DNA of 64,000 nt from the NCBI RefSeq assembly GCF_039830135.1, contig NZ_CP156081.1, positions 2,032,001-2,096,000 on the forward strand, read 5' to 3'. The DNA is from Defluviimonas sp. SAOS-178_SWC. GTDB taxonomy: Bacteria; Pseudomonadota; Alphaproteobacteria; Rhodobacterales; Rhodobacteraceae. The notes beneath the pieces are model-generated. The model was not told the origin of the DNA. It did not search any database and saw nothing but the letters and a program-made list of their open reading frames with translations. The position numbers were made by a program, and so were the translations under genes. Every line of letters starts with the position of its first letter. Position 1 is the stretch's first letter. Of the stretch, positions 33,324-41,924 are shown in pieces.

Positions 33324-35321
33324 ATGACGCGCGACCTCTCCCGGCTGCTGCGCCCCCGGTCCATCGCCGTCATGGGCTCGGTCTGGGCCGAGAACGTCAT
33401 CGCCCAGTGCCGCAAGATGGGATTTGCCGGGCCGGTCTGGCCAGTCCACCCGACCAAGGCCGAGATCGGCGGGCTGAAAGCCTACCCCTCCCTCGCAGCC
33501 CTTCCGGGCGCTCCTGACGCGACTTTCATCGGCGTGAACCGCCACACCACGGTCGACGTCGTGGGCGAACTTGCCGCGATGGGCGCGGGCGGCGCGATCT
33601 GTTTTGCGTCCGGCTGGACAGAAGCCGGAGAACCGGAACTGGAGGACCGGCTCGTCGCGGCGGCCGGCGCGATGCCGATCCTCGGGCCGAACTGCTACGG
33701 TGTGATCAATTACCTCGACGGCGCGCTTCTCTGGCCCGACCAGCATGGCGGCCGGCGGGTGGAGCGGGGCGTGGCGCTCCTCAGCCAGTCCTCGAATATC
33801 GTCATCAACCTCTCGATGCAGACGCGGGGCCTGCCGGTCGCCTATGTCGCCTGCCTCGGCAATGCGGCGCAGATCGGCCTTGCGGAGCTTGCCGGCGCGC
33901 TCTTGTCCGACGAAAGGGTGACGGCGATCGGGATGTATGTCGAGGGTATCGACGATGCCCCGGCCTTCGCCGCCCTTGCCGAAGCGGCGCGCGCGGCAGG
34001 AAAGGGGGTCGTCTGCCTGAAGTCCGGCAAGACAGAGGCATCGCAGACGGCCGCCGCGTCGCATACCGCCTCCCTCGCCGGCGGCGGCGCGGCGTCGTCC
34101 GCCTTCCTCTGTCAGGCCGGTGTGGCGGAGGTGAATACGCTCCCGGAACTCCTTGAAACCCTGAAGATCTTTCACGTTCACGGACCGCGGATCGGGCCGC
34201 GCCTCTGCTCGCTCTCCTGTTCGGGGGGGGAGGCCGGGCTGGTCTCCGACCTCGCCCAGCCGTTCGGTCTGGAATTTCCGCCGGTGTCCGAGGCGCAGCG
34301 CATACGGCTTGGCGAGATTCTCGGGCCGATCGTCACCATCGCCAATCCGCTCGATTACCACACGTTCATCTGGGGCGACGGGTCGCGGACGACGGATGTC
34401 TTCACGACGATGCTCGCAGGCTACGATGCCGGGATCTTCGTGATCGACCCGCCACGGCCCGACCGCTGCGATCCGTCCTCGTTCCAGCCGGCGCTCGACG
34501 CCATCGTCGCGGCCGGGCGCTCGACCGGGAAGCCGGCTTTTCCCGTCGCCTCCTTGCCGGAGAACTTCGACGAGGACCGGGCGATTGCGATGATCGGGGA
34601 CGGGGTTGCGCCGCTGATGGGGCTTGAGACCGCGCTCGGCGCGCTGAAGGCGGCCCAGACAGAGCCGGGGCGGCCGGGCTGGCGGCCAGCGCCGGCGATC
34701 CCGCCCCGCGCGACGCGGCTTCTGGACGAGGCAGAGGGCAAGCGGATGCTCGATGCCGCTGCCGTGCCGATCCCGCGCGGCGCGATCGGCGGGACGCTGG
34801 CGGAGGTGACGGCCAGGGCGGTGGGGCTCAAGCCGCCGCTTGCGCTCAAGGGCCTCGGCTTTGCCCACAAGACCGAGGCAGGCGCGGTGCGGCTCGGGCT
34901 CGCCAACCTCGACGGGCAGGCCGAGATGCCGGGGGCCACGGGCTATCTGGTCGAGGAGATGGTGACGGAAACGGTCGCCGAGATCCTGCTCGGGCTGCAG
35001 CGCGATCCGGTCTACGGCGTGACGCTGACGCTCGGGCTTGGCGGGGTGACGGCGGAGGTTCTGGCCGATACGGTGACGCTGGTCCTGCCGGTGACGGAGG
35101 CCGAGGTGCTGGGGGCGATGCGGAGGCTCCGGCTCTGGCCGCTGCTCGACGGCTATCGCGGCCGGCCGAGGGCCGACATGGCGGCGGTGGCGAAGATCGC
35201 GGTCCGGCTCGGGCAGGCCATGCTCGACCGGCCGGAGCTGGAAGAAATCGAGATCAACCCGATCCTCGTCCGGGAAGCCGGCGCGGTGGCGGTCGATGCG
35301 CTGATAAGGGAGGCAGTGTGA
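33324..35321 (+). CDS. Acetate-CoA ligase family (ADP-forming type), candidate betaine-CoA ligase
   Basis: A 665-residue acyl-CoA synthetase of the NDP-forming superfamily. The order is a CoA-binding Rossmann domain (1 to about 130), a succinyl-CoA-ligase-like flavodoxin domain, and an ATP-grasp domain (from about 470) ending in EIEINPILVREAGAVAVDAL. The phospho-histidine is near residue 246 in ASHTASLAGGGA. It is co-transcribed with caiD (TGATG overlap). The operon otherwise lacks a CaiC-type AMP-forming ligase or CaiB CoA-transferase, so this enzyme is the natural candidate to load gamma-butyrobetaine or carnitine onto CoA. That substrate role is inferred. Confidence 0.85.
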   Translation: MTRDLSRLLRPRSIAVMGSVWAENVIAQCRKMGFAGPVWPVHPTKAEIGGLKAYPSLAALPGAPDATFIGVNRHTTVDVVGELAAMGAGGAICFASGWTEAGEPELEDRLVAAAGAMPILGPNCYGVINYLDGALLWPDQHGGRRVERGVALLSQSSNIVINLSMQTRGLPVAYVACLGNAAQIGLAELAGALLSDERVTAIGMYVEGIDDAPAFAALAEAARAAGKGVVCLKSGKTEASQTAAASHTASLAGGGAASSAFLCQAGVAEVNTLPELLETLKIFHVHGPRIGPRLCSLSCSGGEAGLVSDLAQPFGLEFPPVSEAQRIRLGEILGPIVTIANPLDYHTFIWGDGSRTTDVFTTMLAGYDAGIFVIDPPRPDRCDPSSFQPALDAIVAAGRSTGKPAFPVASLPENFDEDRAIAMIGDGVAPLMGLETALGALKAAQTEPGRPGWRPAPAIPPRATRLLDEAEGKRMLDAAAVPIPRGAIGGTLAEVTARAVGLKPPLALKGLGFAHKTEAGAVRLGLANLDGQAEMPGATGYLVEEMVTETVAEILLGLQRDPVYGVTLTLGLGGVTAEVLADTVTLVLPVTEAEVLGAMRRLRLWPLLDGYRGRPRADMAAVAKIAVRLGQAMLDRPELEEIEINPILVREAGAVAVDALIREAV

Positions 35322-36124
35322 TGGCTGAGATGGAGATGCGGACAGAAGGGCCGATCCGGACGCGGCGTGAGGGCGGCATCCTCGAAGTGACGCTCGACCG
35401 GCCGAAGGCCAATGCGATCGACCTCGCTACCAGCCGGATCATGGGGCTTACCTTCCGCGACTTCCGCGACGACGATACCTTGCGCGTCGCGATCCTGCGC
35501 GCCGAAGGAGAGAAGTTCTTCTGCCCCGGCTGGGATCTGAAGGCCGCCGCCGGCGGGGACGCGGTCGACGGCGATTACGGGGTCGGGGGATTCGGCGGGT
35601 TGCAGGAACTTCCGAACCTGAACAAGCCGGTGATCGCGGCGGTGAACGGCATCTGCTGTGGTGGCGGGTTGGAGCTTGCGCTTTCGGCCGACCTTATCCT
35701 CGCCTCCGACAGCGCCACCTTCGCGCTGCCCGAAATCCGGTCCGGGACCGTGGCCGACGCCGCCTCGATCAAACTGCCGAAACGCATCCCATATCATGTG
35801 GCGATGGACCTCTTGCTGACGGGCCGCTGGTTTGACGCCGAGGAAGCCTTGCGCTGGGGTCTCCTGAAGGAAATCACCACGCAAGCGGACCTTCTGCCGA
35901 AGGCGTGGGATCTCGCACGGCTTCTCGAAAGCGGACCTCCCCTGGTCTATGCCGCGATCAAGGAAGTGGTGCGGCAGGCCGAGGACATGCGCTTTCAGGA
36001 TGCGCTGAACCGGATCACCAGACGGCAGATGCCGACGGTAGACCGGCTTTATTCCTCGGAAGACCAGCTCGAAGGCGCGCGCGCCTTCGCCGAGAAGCGC
36101 GATCCGGTCTGGAAGGGGCGCTAG
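35321..36124 (+). CDS. caiD: Carnitinyl-CoA dehydratase (crotonobetainyl-CoA hydratase)
   Basis: A 267-residue enoyl-CoA hydratase/isomerase superfamily member that closely follows CaiD. It has ILEVTLDRPKANAIDLATS, the oxyanion-hole segments FFCPGWDLKAAA and CCGGGLELALSADL, and the characteristic C-terminus AFAEKRDPVWKGR. CaiD hydrates crotonobetainyl-CoA to L-carnitinyl-CoA. The ATG at 35321 overlaps the CoA ligase stop and has GGGAGG seven bases upstream; a GTG one codon earlier is possible. With the acyl-CoA dehydrogenase and the ligase it completes a route from gamma-butyrobetaine to carnitine. Confidence 0.93.
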   Translation: MAEMEMRTEGPIRTRREGGILEVTLDRPKANAIDLATSRIMGLTFRDFRDDDTLRVAILRAEGEKFFCPGWDLKAAAGGDAVDGDYGVGGFGGLQELPNLNKPVIAAVNGICCGGGLELALSADLILASDSATFALPEIRSGTVADAASIKLPKRIPYHVAMDLLLTGRWFDAEEALRWGLLKEITTQADLLPKAWDLARLLESGPPLVYAAIKEVVRQAEDMRFQDALNRITRRQMPTVDRLYSSEDQLEGARAFAEKRDPVWKGR

Positions 36125-36201
36125 GGCGTTTCGACATCTCGCGCCCCGCAAGAGAACCGGCGCGCGTCCCCGATGGCATCTGGCAAGATGGCGCCAATGG
36201 C

Positions 36202-36239
36202 GTTCATCTTGCCTGAAAATACCTCCGCCGGAGGCTCCC
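36202..36239 (+). repeat. dispersed intergenic repeat, copy E
   Basis: TTCATCTTGCCTGAAAATAC followed by the small inverted repeat CCTCCGCCGGAGG, between the convergent caiD and betC genes. A diverged member of the family at 3379; a plausible bidirectional transcription stop. Confidence 0.55.
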
Positions 36240-37751
36240 TCACTCTCCGCGCGGGAACCGCTTGCTCTCTTCGAGATTGTCGAGGTTCATGTGGTTGCGC
36301 ATGTAGCGCTCGGAGGCCTTTTTCAGTGGCTGGTAGTCCCACGGGAAATAGTCGCCGTTCCGCAGGGCCTCGTAGACCACCCAGCGCCGGGCCTGGCTTT
36401 GCCGCACCTCGGCGTCGAAGCGGGCGAGGTCCCAGCGGGCCTCTGATTTTGCCCTGAGGCTGGCGAGGGTTCCGGCAAGGGCAGGGTCGTCCGCGAGGTT
36501 CGTCAACTCGTGCGGATCGGCCTCGAGATCGAAGAGCTGGTCGGGGTCGAGCGCGCATCGGTTCAGTTTCCACCGCCCTTCCCGCAATGAAACGAGTGGC
36601 GCGTAGGACGCTTCGGCCGCGTATTCCATCAGCACCGGCGCGGAGCGTTCGGTTCCGGTGGCGAGCGGGACCAGGCTTTCGCCATCGGTCCAGGGCATGA
36701 CGTCGTCCATCGAGACCCCGGCGAGGTGGCAGAGCGTCGGCGTCACGTCGATGGTCGAGACGGCAGTGTCGATGCGCCCCGGTTCCAACCCCGGCACGGC
36801 GATCATCAGCGGCACCCGCGCGGAGCCTTCGTAGAAGTTCATCTTGAACCAGAGGCCGCGCTCGCCGAGCATGTCGCCGTGGTCGGAGACGAAGAGGATC
36901 GCCGCCTCCTGCCGGGTCGTCTCCAGCGCCTCCAGGATCGCGCCGATCTTGTCGTCGATATAGGAGATGTTGGCGAAATAGGCGCGGCGTGACTTGCGGA
37001 TGTCTTCCTCGGTGATGGTGAAGTTGCGCCAGTCGTTGGCGTCGAAGATGCGTTTGGCGTGCGGGTCGTGATCCTCGTAGGGCATCGCCGGCACTTCCGG
37101 AAGCAGGTGCTCGCAGTCCTCGTAAAGGTCCCAGTATTTCTTTCGCGCGACGTAAGGATCGTGCGGATGGGTGAAGCTGACCGTGAGGCACCAGGGCCGG
37201 TCATCCAGCCCGCGCGCGAGGTCGTAGACCTTGGCGGTCGCGTTGTAGGCGACCTCGTCGTCGTACTCCATCTGGTTGGTGATCTCGGCGACCCCCGCGC
37301 CGGTGACCGAGCCCATGTTGTGATACCACCAGTCGATCCGCTCGCCGGGCTTGCGGTAATCCGGGGTCCAGCCGAAATCGGCGGGGTAGATGTCGGTCGT
37401 CAGCCGCTCCTCGAAGCCGTGAAGCTGGTCGGGGCCGACGAAATGCATCTTGCCCGAGAGGCAGGTCTGGTAGCCGGCGCGGCGCAGATGGTGGGCATAG
37501 GTCGGGATGTCGGAGGCGAACTCGGCCGCGTTGTCGTAGACGCCGGTGCGCGAGGGAAGCTGGCCGGACATAAACGAGGCGCGCCCGGGCGCACAGAGGG
37601 GCGAGCCGGTATAGGCGTTGCGGAAACGGACCGAGCGGGCGGCGAGACGCTTGAGGTTCGGCGCGTGGAGCCAGTCGGCCGGTCCATCGGGAAAGAGCGT
37701 GCCGTTCAACTGATCCACCATCAGAATCAGGATGTTGGGGCGGTCGCTCAT
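36240..37751 (-). CDS. betC: Choline-sulfatase
   Basis: A 503-residue type I sulfatase. The formylglycine site is Cys53 in LCAPGRASFMSGQ (CxPxR). Metal ligands are in LMVDQLNG and in VSDHGDMLGERG. The wording PLCAPGRASFMSGQLPSRTG and the C-terminal QARRWVVYEAL match choline-sulfatases, which release choline and sulfate from choline-O-sulfate. The start has AGGAG seven bases upstream. No betAB or betI is seen here. It converges on the carnitine operon, so choline and carnitine routes to glycine betaine sit side by side. A formylglycine-generating enzyme must be elsewhere. Confidence 0.93.
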   Translation of the reverse strand: MSDRPNILILMVDQLNGTLFPDGPADWLHAPNLKRLAARSVRFRNAYTGSPLCAPGRASFMSGQLPSRTGVYDNAAEFASDIPTYAHHLRRAGYQTCLSGKMHFVGPDQLHGFEERLTTDIYPADFGWTPDYRKPGERIDWWYHNMGSVTGAGVAEITNQMEYDDEVAYNATAKVYDLARGLDDRPWCLTVSFTHPHDPYVARKKYWDLYEDCEHLLPEVPAMPYEDHDPHAKRIFDANDWRNFTITEEDIRKSRRAYFANISYIDDKIGAILEALETTRQEAAILFVSDHGDMLGERGLWFKMNFYEGSARVPLMIAVPGLEPGRIDTAVSTIDVTPTLCHLAGVSMDDVMPWTDGESLVPLATGTERSAPVLMEYAAEASYAPLVSLREGRWKLNRCALDPDQLFDLEADPHELTNLADDPALAGTLASLRAKSEARWDLARFDAEVRQSQARRWVVYEALRNGDYFPWDYQPLKKASERYMRNHMNLDNLEESKRFPRGE

Positions 37752-37899
37752 TCCGGGTCTCCTCGCATGGTCTGGCGGCAGATTGGCAACCTTTGCCGTC
37801 TGGCGCTGGTCGCTAGGCGACATCTTCGTGCCGCCACCGGCATCGCGCTTCTGAGGCATCCGTGCGACAGGTCGGGAAGCTGGAACGGGGTGTGCCGCG

Positions 37900-38733
37900 A
37901 TGGACCGAAAACTGCTTTTGATCATTCTCGACGGGGTGCCTTACGCCAACTGGCGACGCTATTTCGGCAATCTCGAAGGCTGGGTCGCGACCGGGGCGGC
38001 GCGGGTCTGGAAGATGCGCTCGGTCCTGCCGTCGATCTCGGCCTCTTGCTACGCCTCGATCCATACCGGGGTGACCCCGCAGGTCCACCACGTCACCTCG
38101 AACGAGACGATCTTCCGGGTGGCCGAGCCGGACATCTTCTCCGAGGTCGCCGGGGCCGGTGGCCGCACCGGGGCGGTCGCGCATTCCTTCTGGTCGGCCT
38201 TCTTCCAGCGGCACCCCTTCGATCCGGTGCGCGACATCGAGTATGACGAGGACGACGGGCCGATTCATCACGGCCGGTTCCATACGATGACCGGCTACGG
38301 CCACATGAACCAGATGACGCCCTGTGATGCCGACCTCTTCGCCACGCTGACGATGCTCGCCGAACGCAAGGGCATTGACTACGGGATGCTCCATACCTGC
38401 ACGCTCGACAGCATGGGGCACCGCTTCGGGCACGACTGCATCGAGATGGACAAGGCCTGCTGCATGATGGACGCGCAGCTCGCCCCGTTCATTCCGCGCT
38501 GGCGGGCGGCGGGCTACGAGGTCATCGTGACCGCCGATCATGGCCAGTCGACACGGGGTCATCACGGCGGCGCGGGCGACGACCAGCGCGACGTCGCGCT
38601 GTACTATTTCGGCGACGGTCAGGGGCCGGCACCCGACGCGCTTCTCGACCAGCTTTCGCTCGCGCCGACGATCCTCGCGCGGTTGGGCGTGCCGGTGCCG
38701 GGGTCGATGACGGCGGTGCCGTTCCTGGAATAG
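37900..38733 (+). CDS. Alkaline phosphatase superfamily hydrolase (nucleotide pyrophosphatase/phosphodiesterase-like)
   Basis: A 277-residue cytoplasmic protein of the alkaline phosphatase superfamily. Metal and nucleophile regions are LIILDGVPYAN at the start, SISASCYASIHTG, HTCTLDSMGHRFGHD, and VTADHGQSTRGHHGG near the C-terminus. The architecture resembles type I phosphodiesterase/NPP or phosphonoacetate-hydrolase-like enzymes. It is divergent from betC with 148 bases between. Function on a choline-related phosphodiester is conceivable from context, but the substrate is not determined. Confidence 0.85.
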   Translation: MDRKLLLIILDGVPYANWRRYFGNLEGWVATGAARVWKMRSVLPSISASCYASIHTGVTPQVHHVTSNETIFRVAEPDIFSEVAGAGGRTGAVAHSFWSAFFQRHPFDPVRDIEYDEDDGPIHHGRFHTMTGYGHMNQMTPCDADLFATLTMLAERKGIDYGMLHTCTLDSMGHRFGHDCIEMDKACCMMDAQLAPFIPRWRAAGYEVIVTADHGQSTRGHHGGAGDDQRDVALYYFGDGQGPAPDALLDQLSLAPTILARLGVPVPGSMTAVPFLE

Positions 38734-38762
38734 GGCGAAGGGGCCGGCAACGGCCCCCCGCT

Positions 38763-39515
38763 TCAATCGGCGTGATTCGCGCCCTCGGCATCGAGGAGCG
38801 CCCGGATCTCACCCAGGAATTGCCCGGCGAGGTCGGGATAGTCCTCCCATTCCCGCGCGGTCTTCTCGGCGACCTCGTCGGAGAGGACGCGCAGCGGCCG
38901 GCCGGTCTGAAGCGCGCGAATATAGGTCTCGGCCGCACGTTCGAAATAGTAGAGCCGGTTGAAGGTCTCGGCGACTGTCTCGCCGATCACGAGGACACCG
39001 TGATTGCCCATGATCATGGTGCGGACCTTCGGATCCGACAGCATCGCGGCACAGCGCGCGCCTTCGTCGCCGAAGGCCATGCCGCCATAGTGGTCGTCCA
39101 CCACGTAGCGGTTGAAGAACATCGCCGTGTTCTGGTCGACCGGCGGCAGCCGGCTGTCGGCGAGGCTGGCAAGCACGGTCGCATGGATCGAATGGACATG
39201 CATCACGCAGCGCGCATGGGGGCAGGCGCGGTGAATCGACCCGTGCAGACCCCAGGCCGTGGGGTCGGGGGCGTCGGGCCGGTCGAGAGTATCGGGATCA
39301 TTGGCGTCGAGAAGGAGAAGCTCGGTCGCCTTGATCCGCGCGAAGTGACGGCCGAAGGGGTTGATGAGGAACCGGGTGCCATCATCGTTCACGGCAAGGC
39401 TGAAATGATTGGCGACCCCTTCGTGCATCCCCTCGCGCGCCGTCCAGCGGAAGGCGGCGGCGAGGTCGCACCGCTCGGTCATGTGGTCGATGTTGATCCG
39501 GGTCGGCTTGTTCAC
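38763..39515 (-). CDS. Class II aldolase/adducin family protein
   Basis: A 250-residue class II aldolase/adducin domain protein. Zinc ligands are expected in VMHVHSIHATVLASL (HxH) and a later His in IMGNHGVLVIG. The GTG start has a perfect GGAGG seven bases upstream. Relatives include fuculose-1-phosphate aldolase, ribulose-5-phosphate epimerase and many hypothetical decarboxylase/aldolase proteins; N-terminal ERCDLAAAFRWTAREGMHEGVANHFS is typical of the unassigned group in this family. It is convergent with the phosphodiesterase-like gene. Specific activity unknown. Confidence 0.87.
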   Translation of the reverse strand: MNKPTRINIDHMTERCDLAAAFRWTAREGMHEGVANHFSLAVNDDGTRFLINPFGRHFARIKATELLLLDANDPDTLDRPDAPDPTAWGLHGSIHRACPHARCVMHVHSIHATVLASLADSRLPPVDQNTAMFFNRYVVDDHYGGMAFGDEGARCAAMLSDPKVRTMIMGNHGVLVIGETVAETFNRLYYFERAAETYIRALQTGRPLRVLSDEVAEKTAREWEDYPDLAGQFLGEIRALLDAEGANHAD

Positions 39516-39675
39516 TTCGGCGCCTCCATGTGGTTTCCGGCCCAGTCTGCCCACCGCGCGGTTGAATGCAGGTCCGTGCGCGCCTTCGGCTGGTCACTCT
39601 GCGACCTCGTCCGCCCAAGTCCGAGCGGAGGGCCGGTCTTTCCGTGCTGTCGGGCGAGGTAGATCGTTCGGATGA

Positions 39676-40290
39676 TCAGGTTGCCGACGGGTGCAGAAGC
39701 GGTGCGTAGCCCGTCTTCAGGACCGCGACCAATGGCGTCGGGGTCAGAACCTCGACTTCGCCGGATCCGGGGCGGGGAAGGGCGGGCCGGTAGCCCGAGG
39801 GCGTGTAGGGCAAAAGCCGGTCCCGCAGAACCAGATGGGGGCCGTCGGTGCCGGCGATGAAGCTGCCGTCCGGCAGCCCCGCGAGATCCGCGCGGAACGT
39901 CACCTTGGCCCGAAGGCGCGGCACGATCCGCGCTTCGTGAAGCACGGCGTCGATCGCGTCCGCGCGCGGGGCGGGGCGCCCGGTCGCCGTGCCCCAGGCG
40001 GCCCGGAAGCGCAGATAGGCTTCGCGCCGGCAGAGCGCGCAAGGACGGTGCCCGGCGGCCAGCGCCACCGCCTCGTCGAGGAAGAAGAGCGGGGTCCAGC
40101 TATGGGTCGAGGCAAGCGGCTGGCGGTGGTCGCGATAATGCAGAACGCAGGAAATCCAGGCGCGATGACGGAAAAGGTGCCGGCGTGTTCCGGCTTCGTC
40201 GCAAAGGATGCCACGATTGCCGGTGAGAAGGCCGCGCCCCGGATCGGCGATGATCTCGCCTTCGGGCGTGACGCGGTTCTCGCGCGCCAT
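39676..40290 (-). CDS. Conserved hypothetical protein with CxxC motif
   Basis: A 204-residue soluble protein that I do not recognise. Its ATG overlaps the stop of the upstream SDR gene (ATGA), so it is a real, coupled gene. A CxxC pair occurs in GHRPCALCRREAYLRF, preceded by several histidines (RHLFRHRAWISCVLHYRDHRQ), which could form a zinc site. The C-terminal half is beta-rich. Expression with a 3-hydroxyacyl-CoA dehydrogenase-type SDR is the only functional clue. Confidence 0.75.
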   Translation of the reverse strand: MARENRVTPEGEIIADPGRGLLTGNRGILCDEAGTRRHLFRHRAWISCVLHYRDHRQPLASTHSWTPLFFLDEAVALAAGHRPCALCRREAYLRFRAAWGTATGRPAPRADAIDAVLHEARIVPRLRAKVTFRADLAGLPDGSFIAGTDGPHLVLRDRLLPYTPSGYRPALPRPGSGEVEVLTPTPLVAVLKTGYAPLLHPSAT

Positions 40291-41033
40291 CAGCGCATCC
40301 TCAGCGCGCCGTCGAGGCGGATCACCTCGCCGTTGAGATAGCCGCATTCGACGATGAAGCCGGCGAGCGCCGCGTATTCCGCCGGATCGCCGAGCCGCTT
40401 CGGAAAGGTCACTTCGGCGGCGAGGCTGTCCTGCACCTCCTGCGGCAGGCCCCTCATCATCGGCGTGCCGAAGATGCCGGGCGCGATGGCGCAGACGCGG
40501 ATGCCCTGCTGGGCAAGGTCGCGCGCGGCAGGCAGCGTCAGCCCGACGATACCGCCCTTGGAGGCCGCATAGGCAGTCTGGCCCTTCTGCCCGTCGAAGG
40601 CGGCGATGGAGGCGGTATTGACGATAACCCCGCGCTCAGGCCCGGGATTGGCGGCCATTTCGGCGGCGGCGAGGCGCAGGACATTGAAGGAGCCGACAAG
40701 GTTGATGTCGATGGTCCGGCGGAAGCTGTCGAGGGTGTGCGGCCCATCGCGCCCGAGCGTCTTTTCCCCGGTCGCGATGCCCGCGCAGTTGATGAGGACA
40801 TCGATTCCCCCCATCGCGCGCCGGGCGGCGCCAATGCCCGCGGTCACCGAGGCTTCGTCGGTCACGTCCACCTCGGCGAAATGCGCGCCGATCTCCGCGG
40901 CGAAGGCCGCGCCCGCGGCCGCGCGGTCGAAGATCGTCACCTGCGCGCCTTTGTCGCGAAACGCCTGTGCCGTGGCCGCGCCAAGGCCCGAAGCGCCGCC
41001 GGTGATGATCGCCCTTGCCGTGCCAAGTTGCAT
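40290..41033 (-). CDS. SDR family protein, 3-hydroxyacyl-CoA dehydrogenase type II-like
   Basis: A 247-residue short-chain dehydrogenase. The NAD motif is TGGASGLGAAT, and the catalytic Ser/Tyr/Lys are in NTASIAAFDGQKGQTAYAASKGG. The insertion of about ten residues before the catalytic tyrosine (IAAFDGQKGQ) and the DGALRMR end match the HSD10/3-hydroxyacyl-CoA dehydrogenase type 2 group, which acts in fatty acid or branched-chain amino acid breakdown. A perfect palindrome lies 20 bases upstream of the ATG. It is co-transcribed with a hypothetical CxxC protein. Confidence 0.9.
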   Translation of the reverse strand: MQLGTARAIITGGASGLGAATAQAFRDKGAQVTIFDRAAAGAAFAAEIGAHFAEVDVTDEASVTAGIGAARRAMGGIDVLINCAGIATGEKTLGRDGPHTLDSFRRTIDINLVGSFNVLRLAAAEMAANPGPERGVIVNTASIAAFDGQKGQTAYAASKGGIVGLTLPAARDLAQQGIRVCAIAPGIFGTPMMRGLPQEVQDSLAAEVTFPKRLGDPAEYAALAGFIVECGYLNGEVIRLDGALRMR

Positions 41034-41052
41034 CGCCGCCTCTCGAATTAAC

Positions 41053-41066
41053 TGAACGTGTGTTCA
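41053..41066. promoter_or_regulatory. operator-like palindrome TGAAC-N4-GTTCA
   Basis: TGAACGTGTGTTCA is a perfect inverted repeat with a 4-base spacer, 20 bases upstream of the SDR start and therefore well placed to block initiation. TetR-family regulators of acyl-CoA metabolism use sites of this type. The regulator is not identified. Confidence 0.5.
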
Positions 41067-41313
41067 TAAAGTAACCGCGAAAAGACGGGCTGTCCAGCCG
41101 GCGTGCGATGGACCTCTCAAAGGGCCATCGGCCAGTTTCAGCCGATGCCCGGCGCGAAATTGCCGTTACCGATCAAGCATTTGTGAGATCCCCTTGGAAG
41201 TCCCGGCGGTGGGAATAGGTTCCCGGTGCGCGCCATGAGCGGCCGGATCGGTGGCATTCCGACGGCCGGCATCGGTGCGCCGAATGGATGATAGAGCAGA
41301 ACTGGAGACGATG

Positions 41314-41913
41314 ATGAACTTGCTGACCAAAGCCGCGCTCGGCGTGGCGGTGTCGGGGGCGCTGGCGGTGCCGGCGCTGGCCGGCGGATATTCCGAGCCG
41401 GTCGCCGAGGCGCCGGTCGCGGCGCCGGTGGTTGCGGCGCCGGTCGGGGCCGACTGGACCGGCGGATATGTCGGTGCCCAGCTTGGCTATGGCGACGCGT
41501 CGGCCGGCGCGCTTGACGGCAATGGCGCAACCTACGGTCTGCGCGGCGGCTATGACTGGGATCTCGGCAACTGGGTCGTGGGTGCGGGCCTCGATTGGGA
41601 CAAGACCGATATCGATCTTGGCGGCGGGCCGGACAACCTCGACAGCATCGCCCGGCTGAAGCTCCGTGCCGGCTACGATCTCGGCCAGACGCTGATCTAC
41701 GGCACCGCCGGTCCGGCCCGGGCCAAGGCGGATCTCGCGGGGGTGAGCCATTCCGACAACGGCTGGTTCGCCGGTATCGGTGCGGAATACGCGCTGAACA
41801 ACGGCTGGTCGGTCGGCGGCGAAGTGCTGCACAACCAGTTCGACGACTTCGACAATACCGGCACCGATGTCGACGCGACGACTGCGACGGTCAACGTGAA
41901 CTTCCGGTTCTGA
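41314..41913 (+). CDS. Opacity-type outer membrane beta-barrel protein
   Basis: A 199-residue protein with a clear signal peptide (NLLTKAALGVAVSGALAVPALA, cleavage near residue 24) and an eight-stranded barrel with alternating hydrophobic strands ending in phenylalanine (NVNFRF), as required for BamA-dependent insertion. A Pro/Ala/Val-rich linker (PVAEAPVAAPVVAAPV) lies after the signal. It resembles OmpA-like/Omp25 proteins of alphaproteobacteria. Start 41314 gives GGAG a six-base spacer; ATG 41311 is adjacent. Function is structural or adhesive. Confidence 0.88.
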   Translation: MNLLTKAALGVAVSGALAVPALAGGYSEPVAEAPVAAPVVAAPVGADWTGGYVGAQLGYGDASAGALDGNGATYGLRGGYDWDLGNWVVGAGLDWDKTDIDLGGGPDNLDSIARLKLRAGYDLGQTLIYGTAGPARAKADLAGVSHSDNGWFAGIGAEYALNNGWSVGGEVLHNQFDDFDNTGTDVDATTATVNVNFRF

Positions 41914-41924
41914 TGAAAGATGGC

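Noticed and set aside
41053..41066. Gram-positive type LexA box (GAAC-N4-GTTC)
   Set aside because: Alphaproteobacteria use GTTC-N7-GTTC, and the downstream gene is metabolic; a TetR-type operator is more likely.
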